NCBI GenBank assembly: GCA_023362775.1
Contig: JALMGJ010000003.1
Span: 47,385,916-47,449,915 of the forward strand
Length of the DNA stretch: 64,000 nucleotides
Source: Charina bottae
Taxonomy: Eukaryota; Chordata; Lepidosauria; Squamata; Charinaidae
Direction of reading: 5' to 3'
Made by a program: the position numbers and the translations under genes. The notes beneath the pieces are model-generated. The model made no database searches. It saw only the letters and a list, made by a program, of their open reading frames with translations, and had not been told where the DNA came from. Each line of letters starts with the position of its first letter. Positions within the stretch are counted from its first letter, which is position 1. Below are positions 38,001 to 51,000 of the stretch, piece by piece.

Positions 38001-41000
38001 CTAAGCTTTATAGGCTGAATAGTAATACACACTGTAGATTTCTGAGATAAGAACAATTTATATTTATGACTTATTATCTCTCCATTGTCCTGTATGAAGA
38101 AGCATCCTTTGGACTGTGTACTTTGCCATTCCTAGAGACAAATCACATAATTGTTATAGAAGAGATTGTTTAAATTTTGGTATGGTAGCAATCTTGCTGG
38201 TGAAACCAATTATGTTTGCCTGGTCTATCTGACAAGTGTTAAAATACTAGTGTCTGTGTCCCTTTTGCAGATTTACGTTCTAAATTGGGTTAACCACATA
38301 CATAATTTTAACTGGCCTTTGGATAATTGGAACTGGAAATAAAACCTTTCCCATTACTATAAATATCTTGAACTTATATAGAAGCCTCATCAGTGTCTGC
38401 CTCATTTCACAATCAGCCCCCTTATTATAAAAAGTTAGATTTTAAAAAAGTCTTTTTTCCCCCGTGTAACCAACAACTCCTATTTTGTCCTGCCTGAAAA
38501 CACTAAACTGTCTGATTTTTACAGTCAATCTTATACACTCTCAAATACTCTTCATTATTTTACAAATTAACCCTAAGGCTCTACAACAGATTTCCCCAGT
38601 TTTGGCATCTCCCAGATGTGTGGATTCCTGCTCCTGAATTCTCAGAATAGCAATACTACCTAGGGGATTCTGAGAGTTGATGTTCATATACATCAGTATT
38701 TTTCAAAGTTGGCAACTTTAAGATGTGTGGACTTCAACTCCCAGAATTTCCCAGCCAGCAAGAATCCTTAAGTCTTCTGGATCCAAAGTATAACCCTATA
38801 TGCCCCTTTCAACCCTATTACTAACTTCTCCAAAGATACATTAAAAGAGGGCCTCAGTGGTAGCCATTCTTGGTGGGTTCCAGTGGGAATTCAAACAGCT
38901 TCATCCCTCCTAGGCTTCAAGAAAGCTTTGACAACCTACCTGTTCTGTCTTGCAGAGAAGGAAGGTGGTCTTAGACTGAGAGGTGGATTTGCTGGCATGC
39001 AGTATTTATTTATTGGTGCTTGTTTTTTAATTTTTATGCTCAGATATGTAAGGAGTTTCTTAGAGAACTTTATATGTTTATACTGGTCACCTAGCCTATG
39101 GGAATGGGCAGCATCCAAGCAACATAAATAAATAAATCCTGTCCCCTTGCAAAAGATCACTTCCACAACATCCTACAATCAGAAATGCAACCTAAGTTGA
39201 ACAAACCAAACAAATTTCTTATAGTTACCAGTTTGATAGTTCACTAGCAAGAGATTGGAAAGCTAGTCCTCATTATTTCTTTATTAGGCTGTTGAAATAG
39301 AACCTGTTATTAGCAGTACAAAACTCTGTATTTTCACAGACAACATATCATCTTTGAACATACTGGAATTACAGGCTAAATTGTGCAGGGGTTCAAATAC
39401 CTAAACACAGAGAAAAAACATCCTCAGAGAGGATGCTTTAAAATTTTAATATAGAACAAATGTCACTGCCTAGCAATGTTCAAGATATAAAGGACTTCAG
39501 AGTTCAATAACAAATAGAGAGTTGTTATTTGAAACAAAAATGTAACTCCAGAGAACAATCAGTTCAGTCTTCTAGCTGCAGTTATATTATGTGGTCATAA
39601 CCATTCTCTCTCCCTTACACAGTGGTCTCAAGGTGCACATTTTTAATGCATTTTAACAGTTTCCAACTAATGTTTTTTTATTTCTCTAGCTATTATTTTC
39701 TGTTGAAAGAAAACTAGTAAAGGTTGAATCAGGAAAGGGAAAACAAATGGGAAAAGATCAATATTAACACTCTACAAATATTGACTTAGCAAAGTGACTT
39801 TGTTGCTTTTCTCCCACAGGAATGGGTATTGAATGAATGACTTATTTAAAAGAAATTACTTGTAAAACTTATTAGTCTAAATAACAGTCAATATTTTCAG
39901 GCAACAGTGTATATTTACCAATTAATGTCTTCTGATCTGAGTAGGTTTGAAGATATTTCTTTCCAATTACCTTTCCTATAGATGGTTGTGATATATAATC
40001 TTTCAGGCTACTTAAGCTTTTAAAGTCCTAATAAATTATTCAATTTTACATTTCTCAAACAGTCATTAACAATTTTATCCAAGAATGCTTTCCTTTACGG
40101 AAAGACTTAGGTTGTTCTACCAAACTTTCACACCTGAACAATGATCCTAAATTACAGGAAGTCAGCAAAACCAACATTATATAAACATGTTTTGCAACCA
40201 GGAATCTGTGTGGTCTATTGCTGCTGTTGACAAGCAGTTAATAAAACATAAGCTACAAAAGGAGGAAAATGTGTTTTTTATTTAAAATGCAGAGCCTATA
40301 CCTGGTAAGGAAAGCATGAACTGAGTTAACAACAACAACAAAACCCCTACCTTTGCCTCATTTGCCTCAATAAGCTTTGAATTTTTGTTGCTCCTGGCAT
40401 CCATACAAATAGTGGAAGAAACACTTCGTTTGCAACTGGGAGCTGAGGAATATTGCAAGGAATTGTTATGATCACCTGTAACACAAGAGTTTTATTTATA
40501 TACTACCTGGTCTTTGTTTCTGAATATTCACATTCCTAAAAATGAGAAAGTAAGAAAATGCCCTACTATCAGCTGATTTAACTTACAATTTAATTCATCA
40601 GCTTTAGTACAACCGTTCAGCCAGAATTCTGTATATTCATCTACAGCAGTAGATGTAATTTGCACTGACTTCAATGAGTATTGGTAATAAACCTCCATCC
40701 TATATCTGCCAAGCAACATTTGTACTCAAACATTACAGAATCCATCTGGTTTGAATTAATAAACATCAGAATCCATATTTTTGAAATCACCGCCATTATA
40801 TACTACAGGTAATCCTTGTTTCCCCTTCATGGATCACTGCCTTGTCGTGGCGAAGGGGCTTGCGTAACTCAATGAAGTCACGTCAAGCGGACAGGTCATG
40901 ACGGAGAGTTCTGACAAAATGTGCTCCACTGGAGGAGGGAATGGCAGCCCACTCCAGTATCCTTGCCAAGAAAACCCCATGGACAGTATCAAAAGGCTAA

Positions 41001-44000
41001 AAGATATGACGCCGGAAGATGAGCCCCTCAGGTCGGAAGGTGTCCAAAATGCTACTGGGGAACAGGGGAGGGCAATTCCGTGTAGCTCCAGAAAGAGTGA
41101 AGCGGCTGGGCCAAAGCCAAAAGGACACTCAGTTGTGGATGTGTCTGGAAGTGGAAGGAAAGTCCGATGCTGTAAAGAACAATATTGCATAGGAACCTGG
41201 AATGTAAGATCTATGAATCAAGGTAAGCTGGATGTGGTCAAACGTGAGATGACAAGATTGAACATCGACATCTTGGGAATCAGCGAACTAAAATGGACAG
41301 GAATGGGCGAATTTAATTCAGGTGACTATTATATATATTACTGTGGGCAAGAATCCCTTAGAAGAAATGGAGTAGCCCTCATAGTCAATAAAAGAGTGGG
41401 AAAGGCAGTACTGGGGTACAACCTCAAAAACGACAGAATGATCTCAGTTCGAATCCAAGGCAAACCATTCAACATCACAGTAATCCAAGTCTATGCCCCA
41501 ACCACTGATGCCGAAGAAGCTGAAGTTGACCGGTTCTATGAAGACCTACAACATTTTCTAGAACTAACACCAAAAAAGATGTCCTTTTCATCATAGGGGA
41601 CTGGAATGCTAAAGTAGGAAGTCAAAAAATAACCGGAAGAACAGGCAAGTTCGGCCTCGGAGTACAAAATGAAGCAGGGCAAAGGCTAATAGAGTTTTGT
41701 CAAGAGAACACGCTGGTCATAGCAAACACTCTTTTCCAACAACACAAGAGACGACTCTACACATGGACATCACCAGATGGTCAATACCGAAATCAGATTG
41801 ATTATATACTTTGCAGCCAAAGATGGAGCAGCTCTATACAATCAGCAAAAACAAGACCTGGAGCTGACTGTGGCTCAGATCATGAGCTTCTTATAGCAAA
41901 ATTTAGGCTTAAATTGAAGAACGTAGAGAAAACCACTAGACCACTCAGGTATGACCTAAATCATATCCCTTATGAATATACAGTGGAGGTGAGGAATAGA
42001 TTTAAAGGATTAGATCTGGTAGACAGAGTGCCTGAAGAACTATGGATGGAGGTTCGTAACATTGTACAGGAGGCAGCAATTAAAACCATCCCAAAGAAAA
42101 AGAAATGCAAGAAAGCAAAGTGGCTGTCTGATGAGGCTTTACAAATAGCTGAGGAAAGAAGGGAAGCAAAAGGCAAGGGAGAAAGGGAAAGATATAACCA
42201 ACTGAATGCAGATTTCCAGAGAATAGCAAGGAGAGATAAGAAGGCCTTCTTAAATGAACAATGCAAAGAAATCGAGGAAAACAATAGAATGGGGAAGACT
42301 AGAGATCTCTTCAGGAAAATCAGAGATATCAAGGGAACGTTTTGTGCAAAGATGGGCATGATAAAGGACAAAAAAGGCAGGGACCTAACAGAAGCAGAAG
42401 AGATTAAGAAGAGGTGGCAAGAATACACAGAAGAACTATACAAGAAAGATCTTAATGTCCCTGATAAATACGATGGTGTGGTCACTGACCTTGAGACGGA
42501 CATCCTAGAGAGTGAAGTCAAGTGGGCCTTAGGAAGCATTACTAACAACAAAGCTAGCGGAGAAGACAGTATCCCAGCTGAGCTATTTAAAATCCTAAAA
42601 GATGATGCTGTTAAAAGTGCTGCACTCAATATGCCAACAAATTTGGAAAACTCAACAGTGGCCACAGGATTGGAAAATTGGAAAAGGTCAGTTTACGTTC
42701 CAATTCCAAAGAAGGGCAATGCCACAGAATGTTCAAACTAGCGTACAATTGCACTCATTTCACATGCTAGCAAGGTTATGCTCAAAATCCTACAAGCTAG
42801 GCTTCAGTAGCATGTGAACCAAGAACTACCAGAAGTGCAAGCTGGGTTTCGAAGAGGCAGAGGAACTAGAGATCAGATTGCCAACATTTGCTGGATTGTG
42901 GAAAAAGCAAGAGAGTTCCAGAAAAACATCTACTTCTGCTTCATTGACTACGCTAAAGTCTTTGATTGTGTGGATCACAACAAACTGTGGCAAAGTCTTA
43001 AAGAGATGGGAGTACCAGACCACCTTACCTGTCTCCTGGGAAACCTGTATGCGGGTCAAGAAGCAACAGTTAGACCCGGACATGGAACAACCGACTGGTT
43101 CAAAATTGGGAAAGGAGTACGACAAGGCTGTATATTATCACCCTGCTTATTTAACTTATATGCAGAGTACGTCATGAGAAATGCCGGGCTGGATGAATCA
43201 CAAGCCGGAGTTAAGATTTCTGGGAGAAATATCAACAACCTCAGATATGCAGACGATACCACCCTAATGGCAGAAAGTGAAGAGGAACTAAAGAGCCTCT
43301 TGATGAGGGTGAAAGAAGAGAGTGCAAAAGCTGGCTTGAAACTCAACATTAAAAAAACTCAGATCATGGCACCTGGTCCCATCACTTCCTGGCGAATAGA
43401 AGGGGAAGAAATGGAAGCAGTGACAGATTTTATTTTCTTGGGCTCCAAGATCACTGCAGACGGTGACTGCAGCCATGAAATTAAAAGACGCTTGCTCCTT
43501 GGGAGGAAAGCTATGGCAAACCTAGACAGCATATTAAAAACCAGAGACATCACCTTGCCGACAAAGGTCCGTATAGTTAAAGCTATGGTTTCTATGACCA
43601 TAAGGAAGGCTGAGCGCCGAAGAACTGATGCTTTCGAACTGTGGTGCTGGAGAAGACTCTTGAGAGTCCCTTGGACTGCAAGGAGGTCAAACCAGTCAAT
43701 CCTAAAGGAAATCAACCCTGACTGCTCAATTGAAGGACAGATGCTGAAGCTGAAGCTCAAATACTTTGGCCACCTAATGCGAAGAGAGGACTCACTGGAA
43801 AAGACCCTGATGCTGGGAAAGACTGAAGGCAAAAGGAGAAGGGGACGGCAGAGGATGAGATGGTTAGATAGCATCACCGATGTAATGAACATGAATTTGA
43901 GTAAATTCCGGGTGACAGTGGAGGACAGGAAGGCCTGGCGTGCTATGGTCCATGAGGTCACGAAGAGTCGGACATGACTAAAGGACTGAACAACAACAAC

Positions 44001-47000
44001 AAAGTCCTCGTTTAGCGACCACAATTGGGACCGGCAACTTGGTTGCTAAGTGCTGCAGGCGCTAAGCGGAAAATCACATGACTGTGACAGGCTTATGACC
44101 TTACTTCCCCTTCAGCGAAGTATCATGGTCACTAAGCAAAAAATCACATGACTGTGAATTATGATTTTACTTCCACCTTCTCTATTAACTCTGCTTGTCG
44201 CAAGCTGGTTGCAAAGCATGCGAATGGTGATCATGTGACCATGGGATGCTGCAACATTTGTAAATGTGCACCAGTTGCAAAGTACTAGAATGGTGATCAT
44301 ATGATCGCCGAACACTGCAACAGCTGTAAATGCAAGGATTGGTCGCAAAGTTGCTTTTTTTTCACCGTTGTAACTTTCAACTTTCAACTGTCACTGCATG
44401 AGGTAGTCAGTAAGCGAGGACTACCTGTATGCCTTCTCATCATGAGGGAAAGTTCACTAGTTTACATTTTTCTCCAGATTCTGACCTGGCATATCAAGAT
44501 AAAGCCTGCATAGGATAGTCTCTGAAATCCAAGAAAGTTGTTACCAGTTAATGAATAAGATGAACTAACTTGTTATATGACTGGGTATAATGAAGCTTCC
44601 TAACTCCCAATAACATATTTATTGCTTGAATTTATATGATAAAAACAGAACACTGCTAATATGCTTCCACAACCTTTTTTGCCTTTTTCTTAACTATAAT
44701 TATACTATTTAAGCCACAGCTTTCCAAACTGTGTGTCACTACACTTTAGTGTGTCACAACACAGAGTTTGGTGTGTCGCCACACAACCTGGAAGCGGCGG
44801 CGGGGGCGTGCACGGCGGCAGTGGCGCGCCATCAGCGCTTCTGCGTTTTAGCGGAGGCCGCAGCCGTGCACGCCCCCGCCCCCGCCGCTGCCACCGTTGG
44901 TGTGTCGCCAACGGCGGCAGATTGGAAAGCTCTGATTTAAGCAAAACAGAAATACTGATTTATGAAACTTTTATACTACTTCCTTTGCAATTGAGGGAAC
45001 AAGACTAATTAAAATAAAAGTCATAGCCACTGCTGAAATTTCAGTAGTTTTGAGTCCACTTGATTTCAGAGGGACAGTCAAGTATCTAATTAAACTTATT
45101 CCACTACAATCAATGGCACAGTTAAGTGTTTCCTGCTGGCTGCATCACAACCAATATTTGAAGTGAAATCTACTCAATTTGTATGTTAAATCAGTGGAGT
45201 GATAAACAGATTGTTGATATACTATATTTTATGTTCAATTGTTCCTTCAACTTTTGAACATAGTGATACGTAAGTCAACTAATATTATACAAAGAAAATA
45301 ACCAGAATGACAGATATAACTAAAGTTTTTGAAGTCTAAGGCTGTGGAAATACTGACAAACTATAATTTCTGGCATTAATGAAGCCAAAGTTATTAATGA
45401 AATAATGATGCCAAACTGACTCTATCCAAAGTGTCATTGGAGAAAAGACATGGATGTCCTCTAGCATGAAGCTTCTCTATTTGAAAATTAAATACCTCTT
45501 TTTTGCATTGGACTCCTTTTAGTTTTCTTTTCCTTACTTAGCAATGATTTTGAATTTGGTGATGTCATTTCTGATAAAATTTCAGTCTGACTTCCAAATT
45601 GTTGAAGTTTCAATTTACTGTTAACTTCCAGTTTCTCTAGTGCATTCTTGAGACACTGTTCACGGGTTGTCATATACAACTGACAAAACTGTAAACAAGC
45701 ATAAATATACACATTGGTCTCTCAAGTATTTTAGAAGAAAAATAAATGCAGGCCATACTAAGAAAAAATATCACTAGATGAAGAGTATTTTCTCTTAAAG
45801 TACCATTTTCATTTTCTTCTCATGAATCCCACTGATGACTCTCCAGTGACACAGTCAAATGGAGCCATGAGAAGATCATGCATCTGGGAGAAAGTAAAAA
45901 GTCAGTTACCCAAATAGATGATTTGTATTGTCCACTGAACACATTTGTGGATAACCTGACTTTTTATATCCTATCATTGATGGAGGAACATTTTCTTTTC
46001 TATGGATCTGTATGGGAAGCTTTAATGAACAATGAAACATGGTTTAGACGAGGTAAAACATCTTGGGTTTTAAAGTTAAACAAATATAAGAAAGATCATA
46101 TTAAACTGCACTTCCAACTTCTCCCATTCATGACAGTCATGAGAGGGTATTTTTAACTATTGAAACAAAGTGCAGTGAGAATGTGGAGCTTGATATGCTT
46201 ATTTTATTAAGATACTAACTTAGTTTGAGCTTCAAAGAGCATGTCTGCATTTTATTCTTTTTATATTGACACAACTATATATTTATGCTATGGAGCAAGA
46301 TTAAATGACTTAGCATAGCCATCAAAAGGTTTCCATGTATTGATATCCAAATTGATTTATTTATGAATTCTGGCTTATTGTGATCAAGCAATATATACTT
46401 AATTAGTAATAGTTTATGCTCACTGCTTATATCTACTGTGAGGTAGAGCCTATAGTTCCAAGAATGTGAGCTTACAAAGATCCATAGCTTTATTAATGTG
46501 GCTACATACTGGCCCCCCGTCTTCCTTAGCAGGTAGCTACATTCTCAGTATATTTGTGCAGCACTATGCTGTCAAAATGTGGCAAAGACACTAAAATGTG
46601 GCAAGGAGACTAAATGAACAGAAGGAAAAACTCTGGCTCTAGCAACGTTGATCTGACCCTCGAGTCAGTGAGTGAGTGCTGGAGCAAATCATGAGGAATG
46701 GGCAATGAACTGGGCAAACACTGAGAAGATACTGCAGTCACAAAGGAGACAGTCTGACTGCTTTGGGGAAGTTCTTCTCTAACCAAGTTTTTCAAAGGGG
46801 GATTATACTCCAAATTAGTTAGACTTCAGACTAGGAATGCAAAAAAACTAATAACTTGAGCATATCCAGGATAGCATCAAACAAACGACTCAATAGGTTG
46901 ACTGCTAGGATAAACAAGAAACATTTATCCAAATAGTCCAGTTAATCTACTCATATATGAGCAAGATGTAGTGATTTAGTTGCAATTGGGAAACATAGTT

Positions 47001-47981
47001 TCATAATGGTAGGAAGGTAGCAGATGATCGTGGAAGCCCTTTGTTTCTAGAAACCAATAATACCACCTTTCCCAGAACAAAAGACTATTAGACATATTGC
47101 TAGGTGATTACAACATGGCTAAACTTATCAATACTTCTATGTTGTCCTGTTCACTGTACCTTGTAATAGTCAAACTCTCCATCATTGTTCACTTCAGGCA
47201 ATCTAGAGATTGCATTAAGTTCATCAAGAGACATTTTTTCACCTCTCTAGAAAGCAATACCAGTATCAGTCAATAATCAGGAAATAAAACTACGTAATGT
47301 ATATAAGAAACAAGTCATGTGAAATATATTTGTGGACTATTTGAATTCTTAAAACAATAATCATTCCAACTTAGAATTATAATTACCCAATTGGTCACTT
47401 ACAGTTTCAAGAATTTTACAAAGTTCACAATGCAAAATATAGCCATCATTATTTCCATCTATTTTTGAGAATGCTTCAAGTAGCTCTGTTTCCTTAATAG
47501 GGTTTTCTTGTTTTAAAATGAAACAAAAATCATCAAAATTCAGTGTGGTAGTTTGGGGTGTCCAGTATTTACTAACAGTCTTCTGAGATGGATTTTGTCC
47601 AGCTTGCTGAAGGACTGTACAATAAAGCAAAATGTTCACATTTGTTGAAACTGATACTGTACATTTGTATTATCTATTTGTTTTTTTCAAAACAAACCAA
47701 ATTTGTAGTGATTTAAATTTCACTTTCTGGGTTATAGTACTACTTTAATTCTACTGTGAACTATTTAAAGCCCATTAGTGCAATACCAGAAACCAGATAA
47801 AAGCTAGTATTTATATTTGTAGCTAGTATTTATGCAATCATTCTTGAACTAACAGTTTTTGGTGCAAAAATTATGTTGACTTATCTTTTTACAATTGCCA
47901 CATTGCCTTGAGAGTCTCAATTCTGTTTTTGAAATTACAGCAATAGTAATATATACATATATAATATATACATATACATAC

Positions 47982-48012
<31 letters not shown>

Positions 48013-51000
48013 CACATACATATATACATATATACATATATACATATATACATATATACATATATACATATATATACACACACACACACATATACATAAT
48101 ATATACAGCTTTACTGGGTTCAATCCAAGCCTTATATGTAGGTATAACAGGTGACACACCTGTTCATTGCTGATGAAGTGCTTATAAAATAGATTTGTAT
48201 GGAGGCTTTTGATTCCTAGCAGTTTTATCAATGCACAGCACAACAATATAGTTTGGGGCATACTGTATGAAAAAACTTGCATCTGAAACAATTTACAGCA
48301 CCTATTTACATTTTTTAAATCATATCTAGAAATAGTGATCACAATCTATAAATCTCCTTTAGGCACTGTATTACCTAATGGCACTTTTACTTTTTTTTTT
48401 TTTGAACAGCCGCTTCCAATGCTAAATGATTAACTGCTTCTGAATTCTACTAAGTTTCTAGCATAGTTTGCGAGAAGGCTTCGTGTTTGGAAAAAAACGT
48501 CTAAAGCCTGACAGCATTTAAATCTACTCTCAACACTTCATTTATTGCGATTAACAACTATATGGTATTTTTTGCTATGTGGCTATTTTAGTTACCTGGA
48601 GAGGCAGCTTAGCCTCCTTCTTTGACGCAATGTTCATTAAAAAAAAATCTCTGGGGAAAACCCCACTCTCTAGAGAGATATTGTAAAGTTCTGTTACCTG
48701 GATATTATTTGTACTTCTTGGGAACCATACTTGCTATGAAATGCTAACTTGTCTCCAAAGACTACTTTTTAAACAAGGTCTTCTACATTACTCTTTAAAT
48801 GTACTTGTAAAAAAACAGTTGGATACTGGTAAGTGCCTTGGGACATTTTCACCTAGTTCATAATGTTCTATTTCAGCATGTAAGTGCATTTCATTTATGT
48901 ACCTGTATTTGAAGAATTCAGGTTATACATGTTATACATATAAATTGTAAAGCAGAATTTATCTTATTTATCAAATATAATACAATCTATCCCATTCTGA
49001 TAATTTGACTCAGAAGTTTGATACATGCTAACAGATGTTTTTCAAAGTCCCCCACATCTCTAAGAATATAAAAAGCCTGAACTCAATATTGTCTGTCCTA
49101 AATAGACCTTCAAATGGTCATGGCAAATGTTTACCATGTACTCAAGGAACATGTGGACAAAGACGAAAGGGAAGACGTTCACACCATTCATCTTTAATAT
49201 GCAGATTAGCTAAAGCTAATGCTGATATTTGGCAAGTACTAACTGTAAAAGTCTACAAAAATCCATCATGTAAGGATACTACAAAAGTATTTTGACACTG
49301 AAACTACCAATATACTAGATAAATATGCAAAAAAAAAGTAAAAAATACTGTATGTGCACTATATTTATCCCTTGCTCTACACTGATAGCATTATCAATTT
49401 CTTGAAAACTCAGCATGTTCTTCTAAATGAGGGGTAGACAACCCATGACCCTTATACCCCGAAAACCTGTAGGAATACTGTATGCTGCTTTGATTTGTGA
49501 TTTGCAGCAAATCACTAATTCTGGGCAATTGTTTGTTGGTTTGCTTGCTTGCTTGTTTTTCAGTTTTTAAATGAAATAAGCCTAAAACAAATGTGTTAAT
49601 CCTGTGGTAGGCTTAATGCAACTATTTTGAGCCAAACTCTCCCCCAAACTACTGTATCATCATTCTTCTGATCCATTAGTACAGGGGTCGGCAAACTTTT
49701 TTTGCCGGGAGCCATTTTGACATGCTCGTGCACATTTTGAAGTGCTCGAGAGCCAGGGGGCGGGGTTTGCGGGCGCGGGCCAATCGCGTGGAAGGGGGCG
49801 GGTTTTGCGGGCGGGAGCCAATCGCGTGGAAGGGGGCGGGTTTTGCGGGCGGGAGCCAATCGCGTGGAAGGGGGCGGGGGAGTTTTGGAAGAAGAAGGGA
49901 AAGAGAGGCTCGACTGCTTCGGCGGCGGCGCTTCCGGGTTGTCGCTGCTGCTGCCGCTGCCCCTTCGAAAGGGCAGGCTCCGGGGACCCCGAAAATGCCC
50001 TCGGTTCCGGCAGGGAGGCAAAAATCGCGGGGGCAGGCTGCCGGGCTTCCCGACGCACAGCTGATTGGCGCGGAGAATTTCCACTCCCTTCAGCGCTTCC
50101 GGCTTGTCACGCGACACAGAGTTTGGAAAGCCCTGCCCGTCGTCAAGATGGCTGCCGGAGACGGCTGCCAGGTTGCCAGGGGTATGCCCACAGCAACGCA
50201 CACCATGCCCGCTGCCGCGCCTGCCCCGCCACACTCGCTGCCGCGCCACGCCCGCCTGCCTGCGGAAGAGCCACACTCAAGGGGCCAAAGAGCCGCATTT
50301 GGCTCGCGAGCCGCCATTTCCGACCCTTGCATTAGTGAATGTATACATATCTTCCATGCACTTATGTGTATAAAGTTTGCTGATGCATAAGAGCTCCTAC
50401 AAACTGGTGAGGCACTCAAGAATAAGCTTTAGAAGAACAGAGCAGGATATGTCTCATAAGCTATCCTCCAGGAAATGTGAATAAAGCAGCAATGCTTTCT
50501 GAGTTCTTAAGTTCTCATATTGTTGGACAGTAAGAGTTCAATTGCCTCCACAAATTCAATTATGGTCCTCTTCATGAGGCAGTTCTTATATCTAGAGCTT
50601 GGTTGGAAGGGAGAAGGGAGAAGAGAAGCAAGCATCATCTGAAAAAGGGTTCTCTCCCTCCTTGGACCTCATTTGCTTATCATAACTAATCCTTCCAGAT
50701 GCTGTCCGCCTGATATTTCATAATTAAAATCCACCAACATTGTATAATAACCTGCCAAAGGAAGGAAGGAAGGAAGGAAGGAAGGAAGGAAGGAAGGAAG
50801 GAAGGAAGGAAGGAAGGAAGGAAGGAAGTTTGTTGAAAAAGTAATTTGCAATTTTGTGTGTCCCTAGATGGACACACACTACACCTCTGCTCCGTGAGCT
50901 GCACTGGTTGCCAGTTTACTTCTGGGTCCAATTCAAGGTGCTGGTTTTAACCTTTAAAGTCGTATACGGCATGGGGCCAGGTTATCTGAGGGACCGCCTC

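Noticed and set aside
41970..42665. 231-codon minus-strand frame
   Set aside because: Antisense of the BovB polymerase; the plus-strand motifs are decisive.
47849..48342. Long Tyr/Ile/Cys-rich frames
   Set aside because: Translations of the CATATA microsatellite.
49596..50276. 226-codon minus-strand frame
   Set aside because: It spans the family B hAT element and its flank; GC-rich array with no domain.
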